A stretch of DNA of 64,000 nucleotides. Source: Bacillota bacterium (GTDB lineage Bacteria; Bacillota; Clostridia; Christensenellales; Christensenellaceae). The position numbers and the translations under genes are program-made. The DNA lies in contig JAEYKI010000029.1 of assembly GCA_023408315.1 (NCBI GenBank), positions 62,001-126,000 of the forward strand, given 5' to 3'. Positions 52,854 through 63,400 of this stretch are shown piece after piece (the stretch's first letter is position 1; each line of letters begins with the position of its first letter). A model generated the notes under the pieces. The model was not told the DNA's origin. It saw nothing but the letters and a program-made list of their open reading frames with translations, and searched no databases.

Positions 52854-53765
52854 TTGCTGCGCTGCACTCTTGCCGGGATGATTCCCTTGATGGCAAGCAA
52901 AAAATATTCGGTTTTGGCGGAGGTTTTCTACGAATACCGGAGAGGCGACTTTGAAAACATTATAAAGAGCGGGAGCTATTATTTAATCCGCGAGATCCCG
53001 CACGCAATTGCTTACCGGCTGCTTGCTCCCCGGATTGCGGACATTTTGTCATTGCAGGCCGAAGACGGTCTATGGCCGGGGGAGGACCGCATAAAGGCAA
53101 CCTACGATATCCTGTCAGCATTCAGGCACATACACGTACTGGATAGCTTGCGGGCGGATGCGCGGTTAAAAGATGTTCTCAAAACATTGCGGGAGAATTA
53201 CGATTATTATTCCCTGCTGATAAAATCCCGGATATTTGGGGAAACGTCGCCGGTGGACGAACAGGCTATAACGCAGCTTGCTCTGGAAATTAAAAACAGG
53301 CAGCTTTCGGACGGTTCGTTTGACCATACCGTTTTTGCAACGGCCTACCAAATACAAAAGCTTATGAGCCTTGGCGTAACGGAAAAAGACGTGGCTATGC
53401 AAAAAGCGGGTTCTTTTTTGTTTGAACATTTGAACAGGCGCTGGGAAGCCGGGGCGCCGGCACGGCCCGGGCGCGGCGTTCAGGGTTCCTATGTGTTTTC
53501 CACCCAAAGCAGAATAACAGAGTTCAGGTCTGCGCTGAAGTACCAGCCTGAAACAAAGCCGCGCAAGGCGTCGTTTTGCTGCCTTGGGATCATGCAGAGC
53601 GCATATTGCATCAAAACGCTGATTGTGATGGGAGTGGAGACAGACGCGCGCGTGCAGGCGGCTATGGAGGGTATTTTATCACTGATAGAGCAATATCAGG
53701 GATTGTGTTATTTTGAGATTCAAAATAAATGGGAGGCCAGGCACAACATTTATGCTCTAAATTAA
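52854..53765 (+). CDS. Toroid-like protein (squalene-cyclase/prenyltransferase fold), unknown
   Basis: The 303-residue soluble protein is almost all alpha-helical. Repeated units with SLQAEDGLWPGED, RQLSDGSFD and VQGSYVF resemble the Q-x-x-D-G-x-W/F units of alpha/alpha-toroid terpene cyclases and prenyltransferase-like domains. No DxDD cyclase motif is seen, so cyclase activity is doubtful. The start is TTG at 52854 behind AAGGAAGGTG. It is divergent from the URO-D gene, and the two may be co-regulated. Confidence 0.65.
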   Translation: MLRCTLAGMIPLMASKKYSVLAEVFYEYRRGDFENIIKSGSYYLIREIPHAIAYRLLAPRIADILSLQAEDGLWPGEDRIKATYDILSAFRHIHVLDSLRADARLKDVLKTLRENYDYYSLLIKSRIFGETSPVDEQAITQLALEIKNRQLSDGSFDHTVFATAYQIQKLMSLGVTEKDVAMQKAGSFLFEHLNRRWEAGAPARPGRGVQGSYVFSTQSRITEFRSALKYQPETKPRKASFCCLGIMQSAYCIKTLIVMGVETDARVQAAMEGILSLIEQYQGLCYFEIQNKWEARHNIYALN

Positions 53766-53837
53766 AAAATGGGCTATAAATGTTTTAGGCCATGCGGTAA
53801 GTGGGAATACTTGCCGTAGTGGATGGAGGTGTATGGA

Positions 53838-53912
53838 ATGGGAGATAAAAATTCCAGAAAACCGGCCAAGAAAAAAACGGCGCGGGAAAAAAAGCCCAAA
53901 AAAGAATATTAA
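53838..53912 (+). CDS. 24-residue Lys-rich peptide
   Basis: ATG GGA GAT ... TAT TAA encodes a very basic peptide beginning MGDKNSRKPAKKK and ending KKPKKEY. The signal GGAGGTG (53824-53830) is well spaced and a terminator follows 16 bp after the stop. The frame was chosen because the overlapping ATG at 53833 has a poorer spacing. It may be a nucleic-acid-binding or ribosome-associated small protein; no family named. Confidence 0.5.
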   Translation: MGDKNSRKPAKKKTAREKKPKKEY

Positions 53913-53928
53913 ATCGCATCAGATACAG

Positions 53929-53952
53929 ATCCGGCTTGCGCCGGATTTTTTA
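53929..53952 (+). terminator. Terminator after the Lys-rich peptide
   Basis: ATCCGGC-TTGC-GCCGGAT followed by TTTTTT. Confidence 0.9.
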
Positions 53953-54137
53953 TTTGCGACTTTAGTCCGTTGAGTATGAAGGGTACGAAATGATTCATTT
54001 TGCAGCCGCGACCGACTGTTGTTGAGACGAATTTCATTTGTGCAAATCGACATTTTTTCCAAAATTTAATAAAGTATCCACCCGTTTGTTACGATAAATG
54101 CTTAAGACAATTCATATTTCTGAAGCGAAAGGGAAGT

Positions 54138-57100
54138 ATGGGCAATTTATCTTCGATTTTTTCAATAGCTTTTTTTGCTGCCTGTGTTATCAGCGGCATA
54201 TTGGCCGGATACATTTTATCCCTTAACCCAAAGGGAACAATGAACCGGCTGTTTTGCGGGGTTTGCCTCTTGGTTTGCTTGTGGGCTCTTGGTTTTGGTT
54301 TTTCCACCAATGCGGCCAATATGGAGGCCAGCCTGTTTTGGCAGCGGATAGCCGCTGTGGGCTGGTGCTCTGGATACGGCGTGCTTCTTCATTTTATTCT
54401 TGTGCTCACCGGCTGCAATTCCAAGCTTAAAAAATGGTGGATATATGTTGTGCTTTATGCGCCGGCCGTTTTGAATGTATGCCTCTTTGTACTGCCCAAT
54501 CCAATAAACCCGCAGCAGTTTGAGATTGTACAAACGGCTTATGGCTGGGTGAATGTTTTAAGCAATTTTTGGATGACGTATTTTAACCTGTATTACATGG
54601 CAGTAATGGCTGTTGTATTTACGCTTGTCTGGCTGTGGGGGAAAAAAAGTCCCAAGGTTCAAAGGCAGGCAAAAATATTTTTTATATCCTGGCTTGCAGC
54701 GGGAGCGGCAGCAACAGTAACGGATACCATATTAAGCAAATACGCGCACATACTGTTTCCGCAAATGGCGCCGATCATTTTGATTTTTCCCCTTGCCATT
54801 GTGTACTACGCAATTAAGCAGTTCGGCTTTTTAAAATCCAAGACGGTGTCGGACGAACAGATACTGGATGACGGCGCCCGGCGGAAATTATACGGATACC
54901 TTTCCGTCGCCTATGCTGCGTGCGCAGTATTATTTTATTTATTCGAAACTCCGGCCTCTGTTTACTGGAGTTTTGATCAGGTTGTTGGGTTTAGCATAAC
55001 GCTGGCTGTATTTGCCGCAGGTATCCAAACTGTACAGCGGTTCAAGATAAGAGAAGAATATAAAGATATAATCAACGTAATTATTATTGCTATTTCCATA
55101 CCGGTTATAACGCTTCAATTTATCCGGTTTGCCAGTGTTACTATATGGGCCTTTCCGGTAATTCTGATTATATTTGCCCTTGTGTTTAACAAGCGGTATG
55201 TATTGATGATCCTTGGGGTATCCGTTATACTTACGCAGGTTCTGGTATGGGGGTTGGCGCCGTTGGCTGTGGTTACGGTGGGTTTGGACGACCATATTCA
55301 GCGGCTCAGTATTCTTGGCGTATCACTTTGGATGGCTTTTTATATTAACCGTATCTATATATTCAGGCTGAAAGAGAATGCCGAACATACCCGCATGCAA
55401 AAATTGATTTCCAGGATATCTTCTGAATTTGTGACGGTAAACGCATCTAATCTGGAGGAAAAAATTTGCGATGCACTGGAAAAGGGCGGATGTTATGTGC
55501 AGGCGGACAGGGCTTTTGTAATATTGTTTGACCATATGCTGAAAAAAGTAACGTACAGGTATGAATGGTGCCAAGAAGGGCTTGCTCCCGAAATGGATTT
55601 ATTTTACGGCTCGTCTGTGGACGAGTACCCGTGGCTTGCGGAGCAAATCAGGCAGAACCGAAAGGTTCAGTTTTCAAATACCGCTGAGCTGCCCAGGGAA
55701 GCATTCCGGGAGAGGGCGGAATTGGAGAACAGGAATATTTGCTCCCTTCTGGCCGCGCCTATCCGCAGTAAGGATACGTTTTTGGGCTTTATTGGATTTG
55801 GCGCTTCGACAAGCCGTGCCTGGCGCTCCAGCCAAATCGTTCTGGCAGAGCTTATGTCCAACATTTTTTCCGACGCGTTTATCATGGCCGAGGCGGAACG
55901 GGAAATTAACAAAATGGCATATTTTGACCATTTGACAAATCTGCCCAACCGGCAGATGTTTAAGAATCAGGTTGACCAGGCAATAGCCTTATCGCAACGC
56001 ACCGGAAAAAAGATTGGCATTATGTTCCTTGATCTGGATTCTTTTAAAAATGTGAATGACACCATGGGCCACGAAGGAGGAGACGAACTGCTGAGAAAAG
56101 TCTCCGAGCTTTTGCTTAAAAACGTGCGGAGATCGGATACCGTATCCCGTTTTGGCGGAGACGAGTTTTTGATCATGTTCAACCAGATTGACAGCAAAGA
56201 AAATATCCAAAAAATTTCTGAACATATCATGAGCCTGTTTAACAAGCGGATTAAAGTGGGCCAGCAGGAATTTTATATTACCGTGAGCGCGGGTGTGGCT
56301 CTTTTTCCGGACGACGGAGAGGATACGGAATCCCTTATCAAAAACGCAGATATCGCCATGTACAGCGCAAAATCGCTGGGAAAAAACCAATATGTGCTTT
56401 GCACAAGCGAAATTAAAGAAGAGACTCAAAGCAAAACAAAAATCACCAATCACTTGTATCACGCGCTGGAACGCAACGAGTTGACGGTGTATTATCAGCC
56501 GCAGGTAAGCGTGGGTACCGGGCGAATTATTGGCGTGGAAGCGCTGCTGCGCTGGAAACAGCCTGAAATGGGCATGATTTCGCCCATGACGTTTATACCG
56601 CTGGCCGAGCAGACCGGCCTTATTAATCCGATTGGCGAGTGGGTGCTGGAGAAAGCCTGCCAACAAAACAAAAGATGGCAGGATATGGGATTGCCCCAGA
56701 TACGCATGGCTGTAAACGTTTCGGTCAACCAGTTTAGAAACCCCAATCTTGTGCGCCAAATCAAGGATATATTGGCCAAGACACAGCTTGAGCCTCAGTT
56801 TCTTGAGCTGGAAATAACGGAAAGCATAGCCATACACGAAGCAAGCTATATTGTGGATGTGCTCAAAAATTTAAAGAAGCTGGGCATTTCCATATCCATA
56901 GACGATTTTGGAACCGAATACAGTTCACTGAGCCGTTTAAAAATGCTGCCGATAGACCGGATTAAGATGGATACCCAATTTGTTCGGGGAATAGACGGGA
57001 GTAACAAAGACCAGGCAATTACAAAAGTGATCATCAGCCTGGCAAAGAACCTTGGTATGAAGGTGGTTGCAGAGGGCGTGGAGACGGAACATCAGCTTGC

Positions 57101-57209
57101 TTTTTTAAGCCAAAAAATGTGTGATGTGGTGCAGGGCTTTTATTATTTCAAGCCCATGCCCGCAAATGAGTTGGAGCCGGTTTTGCGCAGAGGCATGTGC
57201 CTTACTTAA
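54138..57209 (+). CDS. Membrane-bound GGDEF-EAL c-di-GMP enzyme, copy 1
   Basis: The 1023-residue protein has a histidine-kinase-type 7TM sensor (about 1-235), a second hydrophobic module of about six helices (about 250-415), a GAF domain (about 430-590), GGDEF (about 595-755) and EAL (about 770-1020). The GGDEF site RFGGDEF is intact and preceded by an RRSD inhibitory site; the EAL site reads VEALLRW with LEITES and IDDFGTEYSS. It could therefore both make and degrade c-di-GMP. ATG 54138 with AAAGGGAAG is preferred over an upstream start at 54000. The next gene is a paralogue. Confidence 0.93.
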   Translation: MGNLSSIFSIAFFAACVISGILAGYILSLNPKGTMNRLFCGVCLLVCLWALGFGFSTNAANMEASLFWQRIAAVGWCSGYGVLLHFILVLTGCNSKLKKWWIYVVLYAPAVLNVCLFVLPNPINPQQFEIVQTAYGWVNVLSNFWMTYFNLYYMAVMAVVFTLVWLWGKKSPKVQRQAKIFFISWLAAGAAATVTDTILSKYAHILFPQMAPIILIFPLAIVYYAIKQFGFLKSKTVSDEQILDDGARRKLYGYLSVAYAACAVLFYLFETPASVYWSFDQVVGFSITLAVFAAGIQTVQRFKIREEYKDIINVIIIAISIPVITLQFIRFASVTIWAFPVILIIFALVFNKRYVLMILGVSVILTQVLVWGLAPLAVVTVGLDDHIQRLSILGVSLWMAFYINRIYIFRLKENAEHTRMQKLISRISSEFVTVNASNLEEKICDALEKGGCYVQADRAFVILFDHMLKKVTYRYEWCQEGLAPEMDLFYGSSVDEYPWLAEQIRQNRKVQFSNTAELPREAFRERAELENRNICSLLAAPIRSKDTFLGFIGFGASTSRAWRSSQIVLAELMSNIFSDAFIMAEAEREINKMAYFDHLTNLPNRQMFKNQVDQAIALSQRTGKKIGIMFLDLDSFKNVNDTMGHEGGDELLRKVSELLLKNVRRSDTVSRFGGDEFLIMFNQIDSKENIQKISEHIMSLFNKRIKVGQQEFYITVSAGVALFPDDGEDTESLIKNADIAMYSAKSLGKNQYVLCTSEIKEETQSKTKITNHLYHALERNELTVYYQPQVSVGTGRIIGVEALLRWKQPEMGMISPMTFIPLAEQTGLINPIGEWVLEKACQQNKRWQDMGLPQIRMAVNVSVNQFRNPNLVRQIKDILAKTQLEPQFLELEITESIAIHEASYIVDVLKNLKKLGISISIDDFGTEYSSLSRLKMLPIDRIKMDTQFVRGIDGSNKDQAITKVIISLAKNLGMKVVAEGVETEHQLAFLSQKMCDVVQGFYYFKPMPANELEPVLRRGMCLT

Positions 57210-57347
57210 TCCGGATCAATATCCGCACTGTTTTCCCGCCGTGCCCATGGTATTGGCCGGGGTTTATTATACGGTACAACTGAAAACGAGAATATATCGG
57301 CTGTTTTAATCGGGCGGGAGAAGACCTGCCCGAGGGGAGGATGCGGT

Positions 57348-60300
57348 ATGGAACTGCCATTGATTTTTTCCGTTGCATTTTTTGTGGTGTTTATTGTTTA
57401 TGGCACGTTTAGCGTATATATCCTCCGCATTAACCGGAAAAGTACCCTTAACAGGGTGACCTTTGCTATCTGCCTGGCGCTCTCTGTTTGGTCTTTGGGA
57501 TTTGCGTTTGCAACTTCCGCTTTTAATGTACTTGAATGCTTGTTCTGGCGAAGAGTTGCGGCCTTTGGATGGGGCGTTACATTTGCGCTTTTGCTGCATT
57601 TTTTTTTGATTCTTACTAATAAAAAATTTGTTCCCCCAAAATGGTTCTACGTTTTGCTGTATGCGCCCGCAGTGGTTACCGTTTATGTTTTTGCGTTTCC
57701 CACCGATTTGGGCTTTGCGCAATACAATTTGATTTGGACGGATATGGGATGGGTAAACTCTGCAGAAAACAACGGCTGGGATCTGTTTTATAGCATATAT
57801 TACGGCGGCTATGCTGTTTTGGGCCTGGGGCTTGTCTGGATGTGGGGGCGCAAATCTTTGAACCTACAGGTTAAAAAGCAATCTCGCTTGATATTTGGTT
57901 CTTTTCTGGCGGCTGTTCTTTTGGGCACAGCAACGGACATAATATTTAATTCCTATCTATCGCTCCATATCCCCCAGCTTGCGCCTATCATTATCATTTT
58001 GCCCCTTGCCGTGGTGCATTACTCCATCGGCCGTTACGGATTGATGCAGGCCAGTCCTGTTCATGAGGAGGAATCCATTCTGAGCGTTTCCTCCCGTTCC
58101 GCCTTGTACAGCTATATATCCGCGGCATCCGTCGTGGGAAGCCTGCTGTATATTATTTCCGGATATTTTTATAAAACAGCCGATATGGGGCAGGTATACG
58201 CTTATGGTTTGATTCTGCTGTCCATTGGAATTACGATTGAATTTGTAAGGCGGCAGAAAATAAAGGACAGCTATAAGGATATTGTAAATATTTCTATTAT
58301 ATCGGCTGCCATACCGGTTGTGACGCTGCGGTTTGTGGAGACCTCCGCCATAACCGTTTGGGCTTTTCCTGTTATTGTAATTATTTTTGCACTGGTATTT
58401 AATAAGCGGTATATTCTGGTTGTCCTTACGGTCTCCATTCTTTTGACCCAGATCATGGTTTGGCTTGTATCCCCCGGCATACCTGTAAACGTAGACGAAA
58501 TTGATCATATAGCGCGGCTGGGCATTATGGTCGCTGCAATTTTAATTGCTTTTTATGTCAACAAGGTATACATCGCCAGGCTGAATGAGAACAGGCGTAC
58601 AATGGATATGCAGAATATCCTTTCCAAAATCTCTTCCGATTTTGTACGGATTAACGATGTGACGCTGGAAGGCTGCATTCACGCAGTTCTGGAAAAATGT
58701 GGCCGGTTTGCGCGGCAGGATCGGCTGTTTGTGATGATGTTTGATTTGCAGCGTAGAACAATGACATACCGTTACGAATGGTGTGAAGACGGAGTAAGCC
58801 CGGAGATTGGATCGTTTTATCATGTTCCGTTCGATCAGTTCCCCTGGCTTATGGAGCGCATCTGGTCTGGCGAGACGCTTAAGATACCGGATATACAGGA
58901 GCTGCCGCCGGATGCGCATTTTGAAATGCTTGAACTGGTTAGCTTTGACATACGCACAATGGCGGTCATTCCAATACGGAGCAAGGATAAATATTTTGGG
59001 TTTCTAGGGGCCAATTACAGAACGGCAGTAAGAGATATTCCCGCCGAACATCTGATGCTGCTGGAGGTGGTGACCAATATCTTTTCGGGCGCTTTCACAA
59101 AAGTGGAAGGGGAGAAGACGGTAAACGAAATGGCGTTTTACGACCATTTGACAAAACTGCCCAACAGGTCTCTCTTTAAGGACAGGGTGACGCAGGCGAT
59201 TTATCTGGCCCAAAGGACACACAAATTCATCGGCATCATGTTTTTGGATTTGGATTCATTTAAAAATGTAAACGATACAATGGGGCACGAGGGCGGGGAC
59301 GAGCTGATCAAAAACATTGCAAATATACTTTTGCAAAATATCCGCAAGTCAGATACTGTTTCTCGTTTTGGAGGCGATGAATTCCTGATTATGATGAACG
59401 ACCTTGCAAAGCAGGAGGATGTTATAAAGGTCGCGGACAGCATCATGAGCCTGTTTAATAAAAATTTTTTGATCAACCAACAGGAGTTTTTTGTAACGGC
59501 CAGTGCCGGAATAGCCGTATATCCTGTTGACGGAGAGGATACTGAAACGTTGATTAAAAATGCGGATATTGCCATGTACAACGCAAAAGCGAAGGGAAAG
59601 AACCAGTATGTGCTGTGTACGGAGGATATCAAGCAAAGAGTTCAGCAAAAGGTGAAGGTTTCCAATCAATTGTTTCGCGTTTTGGACAGAAACGAGCTGA
59701 TTGTATATTACCAGCCCCAGGTAAGCCTGCCTTCCTGCAGAATTGTGGGTGTGGAAGCGCTGCTTAGATGGAACCATCCGGAGATGGGCATGGTGCCGCC
59801 CATAACATTTATACCGCTGGCAGAACAGACCGGCTTGATCAACGGAATTGGGGAATGGATTTTGAAAACCGCCTGCATCCAGAACAAAAAGTGGCAGCAA
59901 ATGGGGCTGCCGCTGGTCCGCATGGCGGTGAATGTATCCGTAAACCAGTTCAGGGATCCCAATATGGTGGAAAAGGTGAAAAAAATACTGATGGAGACAG
60001 GACTGGCACCCGAATATCTGGAGCTGGAGATTACTGAAAGCGCGGCTATGAACGAATCTGGCTATATTATCAACGTTCTTAATAATTTAAAAGATTTGGG
60101 CGTTACCATTTCCATTGATGATTTTGGAACAGAATATTCGTCTTTGAGCCGCCTGAAGCTGCTGCCCATAGACCGGATTAAAATGGACATGCAGTTTGTC
60201 CGCAGCATAGAGGGCGGCAGGAAGGACAGGGCCATTGTAAAGGTGATCATCAACCTGGCAAAGAACCTGGGGATTAAAGTGATTGCCGAAGGGGTGGAAA

Positions 60301-60416
60301 CCGAATTGCAGAAATCTTTTTTGCAGGGTAAAATGTGCGACGAAGTACAGGGCTATTATTTCTACAGACCCATGCCCGGAGAAGAACTGGAGGCCGTACT
60401 TAAGGCCTCGGTTTAA
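57348..60416 (+). CDS. Membrane-bound GGDEF-EAL c-di-GMP enzyme, copy 2
   Basis: The 1022-residue paralogue has the same order as copy 1: 7TM sensor, second membrane module, GAF, GGDEF and EAL. Catalytic motifs are intact (RFGGDEF with RKSD inhibitory site, VEALLRW, IDDFGTEYSS). The sensor and GAF parts differ more than the catalytic ends, suggesting different inputs to the same output. GAGGGGAGG precedes the ATG. Confidence 0.93.
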   Translation: MELPLIFSVAFFVVFIVYGTFSVYILRINRKSTLNRVTFAICLALSVWSLGFAFATSAFNVLECLFWRRVAAFGWGVTFALLLHFFLILTNKKFVPPKWFYVLLYAPAVVTVYVFAFPTDLGFAQYNLIWTDMGWVNSAENNGWDLFYSIYYGGYAVLGLGLVWMWGRKSLNLQVKKQSRLIFGSFLAAVLLGTATDIIFNSYLSLHIPQLAPIIIILPLAVVHYSIGRYGLMQASPVHEEESILSVSSRSALYSYISAASVVGSLLYIISGYFYKTADMGQVYAYGLILLSIGITIEFVRRQKIKDSYKDIVNISIISAAIPVVTLRFVETSAITVWAFPVIVIIFALVFNKRYILVVLTVSILLTQIMVWLVSPGIPVNVDEIDHIARLGIMVAAILIAFYVNKVYIARLNENRRTMDMQNILSKISSDFVRINDVTLEGCIHAVLEKCGRFARQDRLFVMMFDLQRRTMTYRYEWCEDGVSPEIGSFYHVPFDQFPWLMERIWSGETLKIPDIQELPPDAHFEMLELVSFDIRTMAVIPIRSKDKYFGFLGANYRTAVRDIPAEHLMLLEVVTNIFSGAFTKVEGEKTVNEMAFYDHLTKLPNRSLFKDRVTQAIYLAQRTHKFIGIMFLDLDSFKNVNDTMGHEGGDELIKNIANILLQNIRKSDTVSRFGGDEFLIMMNDLAKQEDVIKVADSIMSLFNKNFLINQQEFFVTASAGIAVYPVDGEDTETLIKNADIAMYNAKAKGKNQYVLCTEDIKQRVQQKVKVSNQLFRVLDRNELIVYYQPQVSLPSCRIVGVEALLRWNHPEMGMVPPITFIPLAEQTGLINGIGEWILKTACIQNKKWQQMGLPLVRMAVNVSVNQFRDPNMVEKVKKILMETGLAPEYLELEITESAAMNESGYIINVLNNLKDLGVTISIDDFGTEYSSLSRLKLLPIDRIKMDMQFVRSIEGGRKDRAIVKVIINLAKNLGIKVIAEGVETELQKSFLQGKMCDEVQGYYFYRPMPGEELEAVLKASV

Positions 60417-60422
60417 TACAGC

Positions 60423-60462
60423 AAAAAGGATGCCAAAGGCCGAGCCTCTGGCATCTTTTTTG
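60423..60462 (+). terminator. Bidirectional terminator between convergent genes
   Basis: GATGCCA (60429-60435) pairs with TGGCATC (60449-60455), flanked by AAAAAGG on one side and TTTTTTG on the other. It can stop both the GGDEF-EAL mRNA and the convergent MFS mRNA. Confidence 0.85.
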
Positions 60463-60483
60463 CATGCGCCGTTGGCGCAGGTA

Positions 60484-63400
60484 TTAACCCACTTTTCTTT
60501 TGGCGGGTGTTTGCAACCCCTTTTGTTCCTTTTTGTCTGTGAATAATCCTGTTGCGGAAAGAGCGGCAATGATAATGGCCGCAACAAGGAATGTTTCGTC
60601 AAACGCTCCGGCCGTTTTGGCGTCCTTGTCCTGCTTGATGGTGTCTATGACGCTTTGGATTGCCTGCGCCTGCCCATCCAGCCCCACGCCAGATACGATT
60701 TGGGATGCGCCGTTCCTGATTTTTTCAAGAGCGTTCATCAGGTCCCCTGAACCGCTTAACAGGTCCTTGCTGCCGCTTTTAGCGGAATCAATTCCCGCCC
60801 TAAGATCCTGGCTGCCCGAGCGCAGGCTGGCGGAACCGTTCTTTAGCTGATACAGGGCGGCGGAAAGGTCGCCTATCCCCGTCTGTAATTGGCGAAGCTG
60901 GTCTGTGCCCGAGGTTAACGCCTGCGTGCCGGAATAAAGGCTGGCCGCGCCGTCGCTTAAGGCCTTGATGTTGTCGTAGAGGGAGGGGCTGGCTGTGCTG
61001 CCGCTTGCAGACATTTGCGCCGCAAGCGCCGCTGTGCCCTCCGAGAGCTGCTTTGCGCCCGTGTTCAGTTGAACGATGCTGTCGTACAGCGTGGGCACGG
61101 CGGGATTGTTGCCTGCTTCCAACTGGTCGCCCAATTGCTGGACGCCCGAGGCAAGCGCATTGATCCCATCGCATAGTGTGGGGGTTGCCGGGTTGTTTCC
61201 CGCAGAGAACTGGCTGTCCAGAAGGGCGATGTTCGTCTGGATCAGAGTCCCTCCGTTGTCATAAGAATCCTGCGCCTGCTGGATGGCGGCGGCTGACGAA
61301 TAGCCGGCGGACCCAAGCAGGGTAATGGTGGCCTGCGTCTGGGTCATGGAAACAGGCGTGCCGCCCACAAGCAGCGTAACGTTTGGTGTTGCGTCCGCCG
61401 TGTTGGTGATGAGTACCAGGGTGGTGGAAAGCGCCTGGATTTGGGACGGATCGGTAGTTGCGGCAAGCTCTGCAACCACTGAATTGTATATGGAGGCATT
61501 GGACGAATTTCTCAGGGAGGCGATCAGCGCGCTTGAACTGGACACATAGGCGGGTACGCCGGATGCGCTGTTCAGGCTGTCTGCCAGATATTTCAGATTG
61601 GCAGTAGAGCCGGACTGTACCTGCGCCTGCAGGCTTTGCGCGCCAGTCTGCAGGATGGCTATATTGTATTTAAGCGTGGGGTTGCTTGCGGAACCGTCCG
61701 AAAATTGGGAAAGAAGAGCCTGGGTGCCTGCATACAGGGCAGAAGCGCCGCTGCCCAGCGCCAGTACGCTGTCTTTTAAAGTAGCAGCGGTTGATCCGGT
61801 TGAAAACTGCGCAAGCAGTTCTTTAGAGCCCAAAGCAAGGTCCTTCGCCCCGCTCTCCAGGGACTCAGCGCCGCTGTGCAGGGACGGAATGCCGTTTGCG
61901 CCTTCCGCCAGTTTGACGGATCCGGTGTATGCGGCTGCAAGCCCGTTCTCCAGAGAGCCCGAGCCGGATTCCAGGGACAGGCTTCCGTCCTGCAGCTTGG
62001 AGAGGCCTGCGTCCAGGGAGCCAATGCCGCCGTCCAGTGAGTTCTGGCCGTCCGCAGCCTTGGAAGCGCCTTCTTTTAAATCGTCCGCCCCTTCATACAA
62101 TTGTTTTAAGGCATCGTCTGTTGTGGGTTTGGGCGGTTCGGACACCTCTGCAAGCGCGTCCTTCACATCGTTTGTCATGGTATCTTCCAGGCCCTCTTCC
62201 ACATCCACGCTATTGGATAAGCTTTTTTCAAAGCTGCTGTTTATGTCCGCGATCATCACCGCCTTGATGGAGGAGACAATGGTTTGGTTGCTGTTTATTT
62301 GGGCCACGGCATTTGCCTTGATATCATTTTTTGCGCCCGTGACGTTGGTGGTGAGCACGCTTACAAGCAGCGCGATACCCAGGCACACGCCCACCTGCCG
62401 GGCTGCGTTGGCAATGCCAGACCCCATGCCGCCTTTTTCTTTGGGTAGGTATTTAATGGCGGAAACAAGTGCCTGGGATGCAAATCCAAGGCCAAATCCG
62501 CAAACCACCATGTCCGCAATGAGAACGGCCTTATCCGTGGGTATCTGCAGGCGTGAAAGCAGGAATATGCCCGCAGCCATGCCCACAAGGCCGATGAAAT
62601 TGACCGGATGCGCGCCGAATTTACCCGCCAACCATGACCCGAGGGGCATGGATACCATCACGGTGAGCGCGAGAGTCATAATGATGAATGCCGCATCCAG
62701 AACCGCATACCCTAGCGCGTCCTGCAAAAAATAGCTGAATATAAGCATGGTGCTGGCAATGGAAAAGCCGGTAATGGCATAACAGATAGTGGATGCGGTA
62801 AACGTTTTTTCACGGAAAAGGGTAAAATCGATCATGGGATGTTTAATTTTAAGTTCCACAAGTATAAACAGGACAAACGATGCCGCCGATCCGATGAACA
62901 TGGAGATGATGAGGGTGGAGCCCCAGCCGTAGTCATTGCCCTTGAGCAGCGCAAACGTAAGTAAAAACAGGGTGGCTGTAAGCAGAAGCATGCCTTGCCA
63001 GTCTATTTTTTTGGAGGTCGTCTCATCGTATGTTTCCTTCATAAAGCATGCGATGAGGATAAAGGAAAGGATTGCGAAAGGAACGTTCACAAAGAAAATA
63101 AACTGCCAGTTCATATATTCTATGATAAGCCCGCCCACCGGAGGCCCGCTGGCGGCGGCCGCCGCGGTGACAGCGCCAATGATGCCTGCCACAGTTTGGG
63201 ATTTTTCGCGGGGGAACACCTCCAGCGCCATGGGAATGACCAGGGGTGTGATGATTGCGCCGCCGATACCCTGTATGAAGCGCATGGCAATAAGCGTGAG
63301 CAGGGAATTTGAAAGGCCGCAGAGAGCGGAAGAGGCGCCAAAGAGCGCAAGGCCTATAAGCATGACTTTTTTGCGGCCAAACTGGTCCGCCAGCTTGGAA

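Noticed and set aside
56890..56940. Degenerate EAL domain because of DDFGTEYSS instead of DDFGTGYSS
   Set aside because: Both paralogues share the change and keep the catalytic residues; I recall the same variant in clostridial EAL proteins.
61598..62734. 378-residue plus-strand frame inside the MFS exporter gene
   Set aside because: A Ser/Ala/Pro-rich shadow of the repeat insertion; the minus-strand frame has promoter, start signal and family motifs.
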